Part shown: piece after piece, positions 6,931 through 15,834 of the stretch
How the letters are laid out: each line of letters begins with the position of its first letter
How positions within the stretch are numbered: the first letter of the stretch is position 1
Source of the DNA: SIG480 sp045636865
GTDB lineage: Bacteria > Bacillota > Clostridia > Oscillospirales > JAAYXM01
Length of the DNA: 64,000 nucleotides
Reading direction: 5' to 3'
NCBI GenBank assembly: GCA_045636865.1
Contig: JAZTYJ010000019.1
Location: forward strand, 1-64,000
Made by a program: the position numbers and the translations under genes
Notes under the pieces: model-generated
Told to the model about the DNA's origin: nothing
Databases searched by the model: none
The model's input: the letters and a program-made list of their open reading frames with translations, nothing else

Positions 6931-7772
6931 CGATAGGTATAGTCGGGCTCGGTCTTATCGGAGGATCACTCGCAAAGGCATACAAGTTCAATACCGACTT
7001 TACCATATACGGCGCGGATAACGACGAAACAACCTACAAACGCGCAGTTCTGGTAAATGCCGTTGACGGACGCCTCACGAAAGATAATATTTCAGAATGT
7101 GATTTTATTTTTCTCGCGCTTTATCCGGGTGCCGCAATCAGCTATATGGAAGAAAATGCAGAGTTCATCCGCAAGGATGCGTGTGTTATAGACTGCTGTG
7201 GTGTAAAGGAAACTGTTTGCCCAAGGCTTTTTGAGCTGGCAGAAAAATTCGGGTTTGAGTACGTCGGCGGACATCCGATGGCAGGTCGTCAGTTTTCGGG
7301 ATTTCGTTATGCGCAGGAAAATCTCTTCTCGGGCGCATGTATGATTCTTGTTCCGAAAAAAGGAGAAGAAATTGCCTTTCTTGAAAAGGTAAAGGCAGTT
7401 CTTACAAAGGCGGGCTTTGCTCACGTTACGGTGACGACAGCAGAACGCCACGACGAGATAATTGCATACACCTCCCAGCTCGCCCACGTCGTTTCAAACG
7501 CATATGTAAAAAGCCCGAGTGCCGAAGGACACAAAGGCTTCTCTGCAGGAAGCTATCGCGACCTCACGCGCGTTGCCAAGCTTTCGGAAGGTATGTGGAC
7601 CGAGCTTTTCCTCGCAAACCGGGGAAACCTCGTGTCTGAAATAGATTTTCTTATTGATTCTCTGACAGAGTACAGAGATGCGCTTTGCGAAAACGATGCA
7701 GAAAGACTTATGATGCTTCTGCGAGAAGGTCGCATGCGCAAGGAAAGGATAGATGAGGAATGGAGAGAATAG
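6927..7772 (+). CDS. tyrA: Prephenate dehydrogenase, 281 aa
   Basis: Oxidative decarboxylation of prephenate to 4-hydroxyphenylpyruvate, the tyrosine branch. The NAD-binding Rossmann motif GLGLIGGS is at residues 6-13; GGHPMAG in the middle and the helical C-terminal dimerisation region match TyrA. The protein ends without an added ACT domain. ATGA overlap with aroF and a 13-base overlap with aroB imply translational coupling. Confidence 0.95.
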   Translation: MTIGIVGLGLIGGSLAKAYKFNTDFTIYGADNDETTYKRAVLVNAVDGRLTKDNISECDFIFLALYPGAAISYMEENAEFIRKDACVIDCCGVKETVCPRLFELAEKFGFEYVGGHPMAGRQFSGFRYAQENLFSGACMILVPKKGEEIAFLEKVKAVLTKAGFAHVTVTTAERHDEIIAYTSQLAHVVSNAYVKSPSAEGHKGFSAGSYRDLTRVAKLSEGMWTELFLANRGNLVSEIDFLIDSLTEYRDALCENDAERLMMLLREGRMRKERIDEEWRE

Positions 7773-8821
7773 AGGTCTCAACCGGAAGAAGTTATGAAGT
7801 TCTTATCGGTTCAGGTATAATTTCGGAGATCGGCAAAAAAGCAAAAGAACTCTTTCCGAAAACAAAGAAGGCGGCAATTATTTCAGATGAAACAACCCAC
7901 GCTCTCTTTTCCGGAAATGTAAAAAATGCGCTTGAAGACGATGGCTTTGAGGTGCTTGAGATCACCCTGCCTGCAGGCGAGAATTCAAAAAGTGCAGAGA
8001 ACTACGTAAAGCTTTTAAATTTGCTTGCAAACGAAAAGTTTTCAAGGAGCGACATCATCGTTGCGCTTGGCGGCGGAGTTATCGGTGACCTTTCGGGATT
8101 TGTTGCGGCAAGCTACCTTCGCGGAATCTCTTTTATTCAGATTCCGACAACGCTTCTTGCGGCGGTGGATTCATCCGTCGGAGGAAAAACTGCGATAAAC
8201 CTCGACGCAGGCAAAAATCTTGCGGGCGCATTCTGGCAGCCGTCGCTTGTTCTTTGCGACACGGATATAATATCAGACCTTCCCGACGACATTTTTGCAG
8301 ACGGAATGGCAGAGGTTATAAAGTACGGCGCGATAAGAAGCGAGAAAATTCTTAAGCTCATAACAGACGGCGCAAAAGAAAATCTTATCAGGATAATTTC
8401 AGAGTGTGTAGGGATTAAGCGCGATATAGTGTCAAACGATGAGTTTGATGTCGGTGAGCGTCAGCTTTTAAATTTCGGGCACACACCGGCACATTCGATA
8501 GAAAAAATGAGCGGATTTGAGATAAGCCACGGAAGAGCTGTTGCAATCGGTATGTGCATTATGGCAAAAGCATCCGAAACTCTCGGCTATTGCAAAGAAA
8601 ACGTGTCAGATGAAATTGCTTGTCTTTGCAGAAAGTATTCGCTCCCAACAGAGTGTGAGTTTTCGGAAGATGTGCTTTTTGAAGTTGCAATGTCAGACAA
8701 AAAACGCTCGGGCGGATACATAACTTTGGTTCTTCCGAAAATGAGAGGGGAGAGCTTCCTTCTCAAAATACCAGAGGATGAGATGATAAAGTTTTTCAAA
8801 GCAGGATTGGAGAAAGCATAA
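7760..8821 (+). CDS. aroB: 3-dehydroquinate synthase, 353 aa
   Basis: Second step of the shikimate pathway, converting DAHP to 3-dehydroquinate with NAD and a divalent metal. It shows GGGVIGDLSGFVA (NAD-binding), PTTLLAAVDSSVGGKTAIN, and the metal ligands in the NFGHTPAHS and HGRAVAIGM stretches. Length is typical. It overlaps both neighbours in the operon. No aroE, aroD/aroQ or aroK is seen here, so those steps must be encoded elsewhere. Confidence 0.97.
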   Translation: MERIEVSTGRSYEVLIGSGIISEIGKKAKELFPKTKKAAIISDETTHALFSGNVKNALEDDGFEVLEITLPAGENSKSAENYVKLLNLLANEKFSRSDIIVALGGGVIGDLSGFVAASYLRGISFIQIPTTLLAAVDSSVGGKTAINLDAGKNLAGAFWQPSLVLCDTDIISDLPDDIFADGMAEVIKYGAIRSEKILKLITDGAKENLIRIISECVGIKRDIVSNDEFDVGERQLLNFGHTPAHSIEKMSGFEISHGRAVAIGMCIMAKASETLGYCKENVSDEIACLCRKYSLPTECEFSEDVLFEVAMSDKKRSGGYITLVLPKMRGESFLLKIPEDEMIKFFKAGLEKA

Positions 8822-10086
8822 TGAAAGCTTCGGTTTCTTGCCGCGCACCGCACGGTAGGGTGCAGGTAATCCCGTCAAAATCAGTCGCTCACAGAGCACT
8901 CATTTCGGCGGCTCTGTCGGATGAGGAAACTAAAATAATATGCAACGCAAGGTCAAAGGACATTGAGGCAACGGCAAGAGTTTTGTCTTCCCTTGGTGCG
9001 GAAATTTCGGAAGAGGGCGGATGCTTTCTCGTAAGACCGATAAAAAACTTCCGTGATTCAGATCTTGACTGTGGCGAGAGCGGTTCAACACTGCGTTTTT
9101 TGATTCCCGTCGCGGCAACCATCTCAAAAGAGACAACGTTTGACGGCAAAGGCCGTCTTCCCGAAAGACCGATATCAGAGCTTCTTAACTGTCTTTCCGA
9201 AAACGGCGCGGAATATGAGTATAACGGACGTCTTCCGCTTAAAATGAGGGGCGGACTTGAATTCGGCAGATTTAAAATTTCGGGAAAGGTCAGCTCACAG
9301 TTCATATCAGGGCTTCTGTTTGCGCTTCCGCGGCTTTCGGGAGACAGTATCATTGAAATTTGCGGCAATCTTGAATCCTCAAAATATGTTGAAATAACAC
9401 TCGATGTGATAAAACAGTTTGGAATCCTTGCCGGGTGGAGAGGCAATGAAATACATATAAAAGGAAACCAGAGCTACATATCACCGAAGAGCTTTTCTGT
9501 AGAGGGAGATTGGTCAAACGCGGCATTCTTCGCATCTCTCGGGGCATTCTCGGAGGAGGGAATAACCTGCACGGGAATGAATATGAAAAGCATTCAGGGA
9601 GATTACGAGATTCTCTCGCTCCTTGAAAGATTCGGTGCAAATGTAACTGAAAACGAAGATTCATTCACCGTAAAGAAAGGAAAGCTTTGCGGAATATCAA
9701 TAGATGCATCGGAGATTCCCGACCTTGTGCCCGTGCTTTCGGTTGTTGCATCCGCGGCAGAGGGTGAGACGGTGATTTATAACGCGTCGCGCCTTCGCAT
9801 CAAGGAAAGCGATAGAATAAAAACAACGGTGAAAATGATAAAAAGTCTCGGCGGCGATATCCGTTCGGAAGACGATAGCATCATAATCCGCGGCAGAGGG
9901 AAACTTCGCGGCGGAGTGGTGGATGGAGAAAACGACCACAGAATCGTTATGAGTGCGGCAATAGCCTCGGCGATATGCAAAGAGCCGGTAATTATTACGG
10001 GTGCCGAGGCGGTTGAAAAGTCATACGGCGACTTTTTTGAACGCTTTGCAGATCTCGGTGCAGACGTTTCTATATCGGAGGAATAA
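8821..10086 (+). CDS. aroA: 3-phosphoshikimate 1-carboxyvinyltransferase (EPSP synthase), 421 aa
   Basis: Transfers enolpyruvate from PEP to shikimate 3-phosphate. Family motifs visible: SKSVAHRALI at the start, CGESGSTLRFLIPVAA, the substrate-binding LRIKESDRIKTT, and DHRIVMSAAIAS near the end. Two-fold inside-out alpha/beta repeats are expected. Its ATG overlaps the aroB stop by one base. Confidence 0.97.
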   Translation: MKASVSCRAPHGRVQVIPSKSVAHRALISAALSDEETKIICNARSKDIEATARVLSSLGAEISEEGGCFLVRPIKNFRDSDLDCGESGSTLRFLIPVAATISKETTFDGKGRLPERPISELLNCLSENGAEYEYNGRLPLKMRGGLEFGRFKISGKVSSQFISGLLFALPRLSGDSIIEICGNLESSKYVEITLDVIKQFGILAGWRGNEIHIKGNQSYISPKSFSVEGDWSNAAFFASLGAFSEEGITCTGMNMKSIQGDYEILSLLERFGANVTENEDSFTVKKGKLCGISIDASEIPDLVPVLSVVASAAEGETVIYNASRLRIKESDRIKTTVKMIKSLGGDIRSEDDSIIIRGRGKLRGGVVDGENDHRIVMSAAIASAICKEPVIITGAEAVEKSYGDFFERFADLGADVSISEE

Positions 10087-10090
10087 GGAT

Positions 10091-11155
10091 ATGAGTTCGA
10101 TTTTTGGTGAAAATTTAAAAGTTTCGATTTTCGGTCAGTCGCATTCGGATGCGATGGGGGTTGTGATCGAGGGATTTCCCGCTGACTTTTCGATTGATGA
10201 GGAAAAGCTCCTTGAGTTTATGGCAAGGCGCGCTCCGGGAAAAGGCGCACATACAACCGCCCGCAAGGAAGGCGACGTGCCTGAGTTTGTTTCCGGTGTG
10301 TTCGATGGGAAAACGACAGGCGCTCCGATTTGTGCGATAATCAGAAATACCGATATGCGCTCAAAGGACTATGATTCGCTTAAACGCGTGCCGCGTCCGG
10401 GACACGCCGACTTCACCGCATTTATGAAGTACGGCTCCGCCCACGACATCCGCGGCGGAGGTCAGTTTTCCGGTCGTCTCACGGCTTGTCTCTGTATAGC
10501 GGGAGGGCTCTGCCTTCAGTATCTTAAGACGCGCGGCGTGAAAATTGCGGCGCACGTATCACGAATCGGAAACGCAGAGGATAAGCTCTTGAATCCCGTA
10601 TCACCGGAGCTTTCGGAGATTATTCAGGGAGATATTCCGACACTCTCTGAAGCTGCGGCAGAGAAGATGATGGCAGAAATTTTAAGTGCAAAGGAAGACC
10701 TCGACTCTGTCGGTGGCGTCATCGAATGTGCGGCGGTTGGAGTTCCCAAGGCTTTGGGTGAGCCGATGTTCGGCGGAGTTGAAAATCGGATAGCATCAAT
10801 CGTTTTCGGAATCCCTGCAGTAAAGGGTGTTGAATTCGGCGCAGGATTTTCATCCGCAACTATGCGGGGAAGCGAGTGCAACGATGCATTTATCCTCGAA
10901 AAGGGAAGAGTGAAAACAGAGACGAACAACCACGGTGGCGCGCTTGGAGGAATAACCTCGGGAATGCCGATAATTTTCCGCGCGGCAATAAAGCCGACAC
11001 CGTCGATTGCAAAAAAACAAAAGAGTGTTGACCTTGCAAAAATGTGCGAGACGCATCTTGAAATTTGCGGCCGCCACGATCCGTGCATCGTGCCGAGAGC
11101 CGTGCCCGTTATGGAAGCCGCGCTCGCAATAGCAATTTTGGATATGATGATTTAG
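10091..11155 (+). CDS. aroC: Chorismate synthase, 354 aa
   Basis: Converts EPSP to chorismate using reduced FMN. It starts MSSIFGENLKVSIFGQSHSDAMG, and RPGHAD and RGGGQFSGRLTA mark the FMN/substrate site. Near the C terminus comes a GRHDPC(I)VPRAVPV stretch typical of the family. The start is set by GGAGGAATAAGGAT just upstream; a longer in-frame ORF reaches back into aroA but lacks a better RBS. Some motif positions are diverged (GKGAHTTARKEGD in place of GQSxxTTxRxE). Confidence 0.95.
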   Translation: MSSIFGENLKVSIFGQSHSDAMGVVIEGFPADFSIDEEKLLEFMARRAPGKGAHTTARKEGDVPEFVSGVFDGKTTGAPICAIIRNTDMRSKDYDSLKRVPRPGHADFTAFMKYGSAHDIRGGGQFSGRLTACLCIAGGLCLQYLKTRGVKIAAHVSRIGNAEDKLLNPVSPELSEIIQGDIPTLSEAAAEKMMAEILSAKEDLDSVGGVIECAAVGVPKALGEPMFGGVENRIASIVFGIPAVKGVEFGAGFSSATMRGSECNDAFILEKGRVKTETNNHGGALGGITSGMPIIFRAAIKPTPSIAKKQKSVDLAKMCETHLEICGRHDPCIVPRAVPVMEAALAIAILDMMI

Positions 11156-11167
11156 GAAGTGTTTAAA

Positions 11168-12310
11168 ATGGATATCAATAATCTCAGAAAAGACATTGAC
11201 AGTATCGACCGTGAAATTTCAGAGCTTCTTAAAAAGAGAATGGAAACTGCGGCAAAAATTGGTGAGTATAAGAGGGAAAACGGACTTCCGGTATACGATG
11301 CAAAGCGCGAGAGCGAGCTTCTTGACAAGATTGAGGGTTACACGAAAGAAGAGTTTTCTGCTTATGCAAGGGTTATCTATCAGACGATTATGGACACCTC
11401 GCGTTCATACCAGAGAAAGCTCCTTTTAAAGGATTCTCCCATCCGCACAGCTATGGAAGCTGCTATCGGAAAAACCGAAAAGCTCTTTCCTGAGAGTGCG
11501 GTTGTCGCGTGTCAGGGCGTTGCAGGTGCATATTCACAGATAGCTTGCGAAAAGCTTTTCAAGAAGCCGAGCATTATGTATTTCGGAAGCTTTGAAGACG
11601 TTTTCCGCGCGGTTGACAAAAAGCTCTGCAAATACGGCGTTCTGCCGATCGAAAACAGTACGGCAGGTTCAGTAAATAAGATTTACGACCTTATGGCAAA
11701 GTATAAATTCCATATTGTCCGCGGTGCGCGAATTCAGGTTGGACATGCGCTCCTTGCAAAGCGCGGAGTTAACCTTTCGGACATCACGGAAATCTTCTCT
11801 CATGAGCAGGCTATAAATCAATGCAGCGAGTTTTTGGAGAAGAATAAGAACATAAAGGTAACACGCGTTGAGAATACAGCGGTTGCAGCACGTATGGTTG
11901 CAGAATCCGACAGACGCGACATTGCGGCGCTTTCGTCTCCCGCATGCGCAGAGCTCTATGAGTTGTCACCCATTTTCGATAACGTCTGCGATCATACGGG
12001 AAACTATACGAGATTTATCTGCATCTCAAAAGAGCTTGAGATTTATCCCGGTGCCGACAAGACGAGCCTTATGCTCAAGATTCCGCATAAGCCCGGTTCA
12101 CTCTACCGAATCCTTGCGCGCATAAATTCTCTCGGCATAAACCTTGAAAAGCTCGAAAGCCGCCCGAAACCGGGAAGTGACTTTGAGTTTATGTTCTATT
12201 TTGACCTTGGCGCATCTGTCTACTCTCCTGCGCTTTTCGAGCTTATATGCGACCTCGATAACGACATTCCTGGATTTAAATATTTCGGAAGCTATAAGGA
12301 GATTGTTTAA
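11168..12310 (+). CDS. pheA: Bifunctional chorismate mutase / prephenate dehydratase, 380 aa
   Basis: Makes phenylpyruvate for phenylalanine from chorismate. Residues 1-90 are an AroQ-type chorismate mutase (DIDSIDREISELLKKRM...). Residues about 110-290 are the prephenate dehydratase with ACQGVAGAYSQIA and PIENSTAGSV. The last 75 form an ACT domain with the phenylalanine-binding LESRP, so feedback inhibition by Phe is likely. ATG at 11168 follows AGGAAG at eight bases; GTG at 11159 overlaps that site. Last biosynthetic gene of the operon. Confidence 0.96.
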   Translation: MDINNLRKDIDSIDREISELLKKRMETAAKIGEYKRENGLPVYDAKRESELLDKIEGYTKEEFSAYARVIYQTIMDTSRSYQRKLLLKDSPIRTAMEAAIGKTEKLFPESAVVACQGVAGAYSQIACEKLFKKPSIMYFGSFEDVFRAVDKKLCKYGVLPIENSTAGSVNKIYDLMAKYKFHIVRGARIQVGHALLAKRGVNLSDITEIFSHEQAINQCSEFLEKNKNIKVTRVENTAVAARMVAESDRRDIAALSSPACAELYELSPIFDNVCDHTGNYTRFICISKELEIYPGADKTSLMLKIPHKPGSLYRILARINSLGINLEKLESRPKPGSDFEFMFYFDLGASVYSPALFELICDLDNDIPGFKYFGSYKEIV

Positions 12311-13150
12311 GTGAAAAAGGATATCGTTTTAAAAGTAAATGAAGATGGAGAACTTCTTAAATTCCTCTACGCCGCGCTCTCGTCACAGCCGAAAGGAAAG
12401 GTTAAGTCATACCTTGAGCACCGTCAGGTGCTTGTCAACGGTATAGTAACGACGAAGTTCAATTTACCGCTTGAAGCGGGAGATGAGGTCAGAGTTTCTC
12501 TCTCTGAAGGAAGCGTAAAACCTCACGGAATTGATATTATCTATGAGGATTCGGATTTCGTTGCGGTAAACAAACCGGCAGGACTTCTCACCGTAACCGA
12601 CGGTGAGCGGATTCACACGGCATATTCAAAGCTTTCGGAGAGCCGCAAAGGTGAGATTTTTGTTGTCCACCGTCTTGACCGTGACACATCTGGAGTTTTG
12701 CTCTTTGCAAAAAAGAGAGAGTTTTGCACACTTTTGCAGGAGAGTTGGAATGACCTTGTATATCTTCGCGAATACACGGCTATCTGCGAGGGTGTTTTTG
12801 AAAGAAAAAAGGGAAGATGTGATACACTTATTGCTGAAAACGCGGTGCACGTCATGTATTCATCGAGCACGGGAAAGCGCGCAATAACTGATTACGAGGT
12901 CGCGCGTGAAAACGAAAACTATTCCCTCGTAAAAGTCAGGCTCTTAACAGGGCGTAAGAATCAGATTCGCGTTCATATGAAGGAGCTCGGACATCCCGTT
13001 GTTGGAGACAAAAAGTACGGAAGCACGCAGAATCCCATAGGGCGTCTCGGACTTCACGCGTCAGCACTCGGCTTTACTCATCCCGTAACGGGAAAAGAGA
13101 TTATCATCCGCGCAAAGAGCGAGAGAAAATTCACATTGCCGAAAAAATAG
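12311..13150 (+). CDS. RluA-family pseudouridine synthase, 279 aa
   Basis: Isomerises specific uridines in rRNA or tRNA to pseudouridine. An N-terminal S4-like RNA-binding part (SYLEHRQVLVNG) is followed by the catalytic domain with the signature HRLDRDTSGVLLFA, whose second Asp is the nucleophile, and later GRKNQIRVHMKELGHPVVGD. GTG start directly after the pheA stop, with AAGGAG inside the end of pheA, so it rides on the aro operon. Whether it is of the RluC, RluD or another subtype cannot be settled. Confidence 0.92.
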   Translation: MKKDIVLKVNEDGELLKFLYAALSSQPKGKVKSYLEHRQVLVNGIVTTKFNLPLEAGDEVRVSLSEGSVKPHGIDIIYEDSDFVAVNKPAGLLTVTDGERIHTAYSKLSESRKGEIFVVHRLDRDTSGVLLFAKKREFCTLLQESWNDLVYLREYTAICEGVFERKKGRCDTLIAENAVHVMYSSSTGKRAITDYEVARENENYSLVKVRLLTGRKNQIRVHMKELGHPVVGDKKYGSTQNPIGRLGLHASALGFTHPVTGKEIIIRAKSERKFTLPKK

Positions 13151-13151
13151 A

Positions 13152-13188
13152 AAAGAACCACGTCTGTATGTTACAGACGTGGTTCTTT
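13152..13188. terminator. Bidirectional terminator ending the aro operon
   Basis: A perfect 17-base stem (AAAGAACCACGTCTGTA with its complement, loop TGT) lies immediately after the RluA-type gene. T-rich runs on both strands suit termination from both sides. Confidence 0.9.
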
Positions 13189-13189
13189 A

Positions 13190-13393
13190 TCAATATCCGA
13201 GTTTTTTGATTCGCTCTTGTTCAGCTTTTATATATTTTTCTTTATATGCACCGGGGTTTTCGTATGAGAATCCGTCCATAACTTCGGGACGACCGGCGTT
13301 GAAGTCGGTGACGGTGAACTTTCCGTTATCCTCAATGCGATAAGTATAGACATCAAAATTCAATGTTTTTGTGTTTCCGTCATTGCTTTTCAA
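13190..13393 (-). CDS. Small hypothetical protein or gene remnant, 67 aa
   Basis: Reads MKSNDGNTKTLNFDVYTYRI... and ends YKEKYIKAEQERIKKLGY from a TTG start; a stop codon lies three codons upstream. Codon choice looks coding-like, and a terminator follows directly. There is no clear RBS, and the start overlaps the likely promoter of uxuA. It reads like the C-terminal end of a longer protein whose front is lost, but a genuine small gene cannot be excluded. No family recognised. Confidence 0.4.
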   Translation of the reverse strand: MKSNDGNTKTLNFDVYTYRIEDNGKFTVTDFNAGRPEVMDGFSYENPGAYKEKYIKAEQERIKKLGY

Positions 13394-13411
13394 AACACTT
13401 TATGATAAGAT
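13383..13411 (+). promoter_or_regulatory. Possible uxuA promoter
   Basis: TTGCTT (13383-13388), 17 bases, TAAGAT (13406-13411), about 30 bases before the start codon. Moderate match only. Confidence 0.45.
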
Positions 13412-13443
13412 ATACACAAAGATTTACAGAAGGAGTGATTGTC

Positions 13444-14529
13444 TTGAAAATGACATTCCGCTGGTACGGCGAAGGCAACGATAAGATAAGCCTTTCCGAC
13501 ATCAAGCAGATTCCCGGCGTAGACGGTATCGTCTGGGCTCTTCACCACAAGATGCCGGGCGAAATCTGGGAGGAAGAAGAAATCGCAGAAGTCAAGCGCC
13601 AGCTTGATGAGTACGGTTTTAATATGGACGTTGTTGAATCAGTAAACGTTCACGACGATATCAAAATCGGTCTTCCCACAAGAGACAAATACATAGAAAA
13701 CTACAAGCAGTGTATCAGAAACCTCGCAAAATACGGCGTCAAGGTTATCTGCTACAACTTTATGCCGATTTTTGACTGGACAAGAAGTAACCTCTTCCAT
13801 CCGGTTGGTGACGGTTCAACAGCTCTTTACTACGAAAAGGGTATGATTCAGGACGATTACAACGCAATGGCTGAATATATCCTCAATTTCACAGAAAAGT
13901 ACAATATGTCATTCCCCGGCTGGGAGCCTGAGAGAATGGCAAAGCTTGATGAGCTCTTCAAGGCATACGAGGGCGTTGACCACGAAAAGCTCTGGGCAAA
14001 CCTCAAATACTTCCTCGAGGCACTTATGCCGACCTGCCGCGAGTGCGACGTCAAAATGGCTATCCATATGGACGATCCACCATGGGATATCTTCGGTCTT
14101 CCGCGTCTCCTTGTTGACGAGGCAAGCATCGACAGATTCTTAAAGATGGTTGACGATGAATACAACTGCCTCACTCTCTGCTCGGGAAGCCTCGGTGCAA
14201 ACCCGGACAACAACGTTGCAGACATCGTCCGCAAGCATTGTGACAGAATCGCATTTGCTCACATCAGAAACGTCAAGCACTTCCCGAACGGCGACTTCAC
14301 GGAAGCATCACACCGCGACTGCGATGGCGATACGGGTGTTCTTGAAATCGTTAAGGCATACCACGACTGCGGCTTTGAAGGATATATCCGCCCTGACCAC
14401 GGCAGACACCTCTGGTCAGAAGGCCCCGGAAGCGTCCGCCCGGGCTACGGTCTTTACGACCGCGCTCTCGGAATTATGTATATGCACGGAATCTGGGATA
14501 CTCTTGACCGCATAAAGGGAATAAAGTAA
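13444..14529 (+). CDS. uxuA: Mannonate dehydratase, 361 aa
   Basis: Dehydrates D-mannonate to 2-keto-3-deoxygluconate in hexuronate breakdown. It starts MKMTFRWYGEGNDK as UxuA proteins do, and carries metal-site stretches MAIHMDDPPWDIFGLPR, CSGSLGANP, AHIRNVKHF and RPDHGRH. The TTG at 13444 is chosen because AGGAG lies eight bases upstream; ATG at 13450 would be 14 away. Single-gene transcript between two terminators; no uxaC or uxuB next to it, so the rest of the pathway must be elsewhere. Confidence 0.95.
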   Translation: MKMTFRWYGEGNDKISLSDIKQIPGVDGIVWALHHKMPGEIWEEEEIAEVKRQLDEYGFNMDVVESVNVHDDIKIGLPTRDKYIENYKQCIRNLAKYGVKVICYNFMPIFDWTRSNLFHPVGDGSTALYYEKGMIQDDYNAMAEYILNFTEKYNMSFPGWEPERMAKLDELFKAYEGVDHEKLWANLKYFLEALMPTCRECDVKMAIHMDDPPWDIFGLPRLLVDEASIDRFLKMVDDEYNCLTLCSGSLGANPDNNVADIVRKHCDRIAFAHIRNVKHFPNGDFTEASHRDCDGDTGVLEIVKAYHDCGFEGYIRPDHGRHLWSEGPGSVRPGYGLYDRALGIMYMHGIWDTLDRIKGIK

Positions 14530-14547
14530 ACAAAAGTTTGCGAAAAA

Positions 14548-14585
14548 CAAGACCGCATCTGTTCTCCGGTGCGGTCTTGAATTTT
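14548..14585 (+). terminator. Terminator of uxuA
   Basis: CAAGACCGCA (14548-14557) pairs with TGCGGTCTTG (14570-14579), followed by AATTTTG. Confidence 0.75.
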
Positions 14586-14658
14586 GATTTCAAGGTCATT
14601 TTTATGCAAAATAACAAAAAAATTTTGGTTTTTTTGCTAATATTTTCAAAAAATATAG

Positions 14659-14687
14659 TTGTAAATTGAAAAGAAATCGTTTATAAT
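14659..14687 (+). promoter_or_regulatory. gap promoter
   Basis: TTGTAA (14659-14664), 17 bases, TATAAT (14682-14687). The upstream stretch is very A/T-rich, as an UP element would be. Confidence 0.75.
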
Positions 14688-14723
14688 ATATAGTAATGTG
14701 AAAAAAATTAGGAGGAAAACAAA

Positions 14724-15734
14724 ATGAGTATCAAAATTGGTATCAATGGTTTTGGCCGTATCGGCCGTATGGTTTTCCGCGCAAGCGTAAACCATCCTGA
14801 AATCGAAGTTGTCGGCATCAACGACCTTTGCCCGGCAGACTACTTGGCATATATGCTCAAGTACGACACAATGCACGGTCAGTTCGAAGGCACAATCGAT
14901 TCAACAGAAAACTCAATCATCGTTAACGGCAAGGAGATTCCGATCTCTGCTGAGCGCGATCCGGCTGCTCTTCCGTGGGGCAAGCTCGGTGCTGAGTATG
15001 TTGTTGAGTCAACAGGTCTCTTCCTTTCAAAGGATAAGGCTGAAGGTCACCTCAAGGCTGGCGCTAAGAAGGTTGTTATGTCTGCTCCGTCTAAGGACGA
15101 CACTCCGATGTTCGTTATGGGCGTTAACCACGACACATACACAACTGACATGAACTTCGTTTCAAACGCATCATGCACAACAAACTGCCTTGCTCCGATT
15201 GCTAAGGTTCTCCATGACAACTGGGGCATCACAGATGGTCTTATGACAACTGTTCACTCAGCTACAGCTACACAGAAGACAGTTGACGGTCCGTCTCTTA
15301 AAGACTGGCGCGGCGGCCGTGCTGCAAGCGGCAACATCATCCCGTCTTCAACAGGTGCTGCAAAGGCTGTTGGTAAGGTTATCCCGTCACTCAACGGCAA
15401 GCTCACAGGTATGTCAATGCGCGTTCCGACTCTTGACGTTTCTGTTGTTGACCTCACAGTCAACCTTGCAAAGCCGGCTAAGTACGAAGAAATCTGCGCT
15501 GCTATGAAGGCTGCTTCAGAAGGCGAGCTTAAGGGTATCCTCGGCTACACAGAAGAAGCTGTTGTTTCATCAGACTTCCTCGGCGACACACGCACATCTA
15601 TCTTCGATAAGGGTGCAGGTATCGCTCTTACAGATACATTCGTTAAGGTCGTTTCTTGGTACGACAACGAAATCGGCTACTCAAACAAGGTTCTTGAGCT
15701 CATCAAGCACATGTACTCAGTAGACCACAAGTAA
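14724..15734 (+). CDS. gap: Glyceraldehyde-3-phosphate dehydrogenase, type I, 336 aa
   Basis: Glycolytic oxidation and phosphorylation of glyceraldehyde 3-phosphate with NAD. NAD-binding start IKIGINGFGRIGR, the active-site SNASCTTNCLAP with catalytic Cys, TTVHSATATQKTVDGP, and the C-terminal SWYDNEIGYSNKV are all present. Codon use is strongly biased compared with neighbours (for example GGC, AAG and ACA recur), as in highly expressed genes. RBS AGGAGG. It stands alone with its own promoter and terminator, not in a pgk-tpi-gpm operon. Confidence 0.98.
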   Translation: MSIKIGINGFGRIGRMVFRASVNHPEIEVVGINDLCPADYLAYMLKYDTMHGQFEGTIDSTENSIIVNGKEIPISAERDPAALPWGKLGAEYVVESTGLFLSKDKAEGHLKAGAKKVVMSAPSKDDTPMFVMGVNHDTYTTDMNFVSNASCTTNCLAPIAKVLHDNWGITDGLMTTVHSATATQKTVDGPSLKDWRGGRAASGNIIPSSTGAAKAVGKVIPSLNGKLTGMSMRVPTLDVSVVDLTVNLAKPAKYEEICAAMKAASEGELKGILGYTEEAVVSSDFLGDTRTSIFDKGAGIALTDTFVKVVSWYDNEIGYSNKVLELIKHMYSVDHK

Positions 15735-15752
15735 GATTTAATTTACAAACCA

Positions 15753-15785
15753 AAACACCGCTTCAGACGAAGCGGTGTTTTTTTG
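15753..15785 (+). terminator. Terminator of gap
   Basis: AAACACCGCTTC (15753-15764) pairs with GAAGCGGTGTTT (15769-15780) and runs into TTTT. Confidence 0.92.
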
Positions 15786-15795
15786 TAGAGAGAAA

Positions 15796-15825
15796 CGGGA
15801 GATATGCAGATTTGCATATCTCCCG
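15796..15825 (-). terminator. Terminator of the sugar-catabolism operon
   Basis: CGGGAGATATGCA pairs with TGCATATCTCCCG just past the last stop codon of the minus-strand operon. Read in that direction the stem is followed by TTTCTC, a short T-rich run. Confidence 0.7.
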
Positions 15826-15834
15826 AAATAGTAT

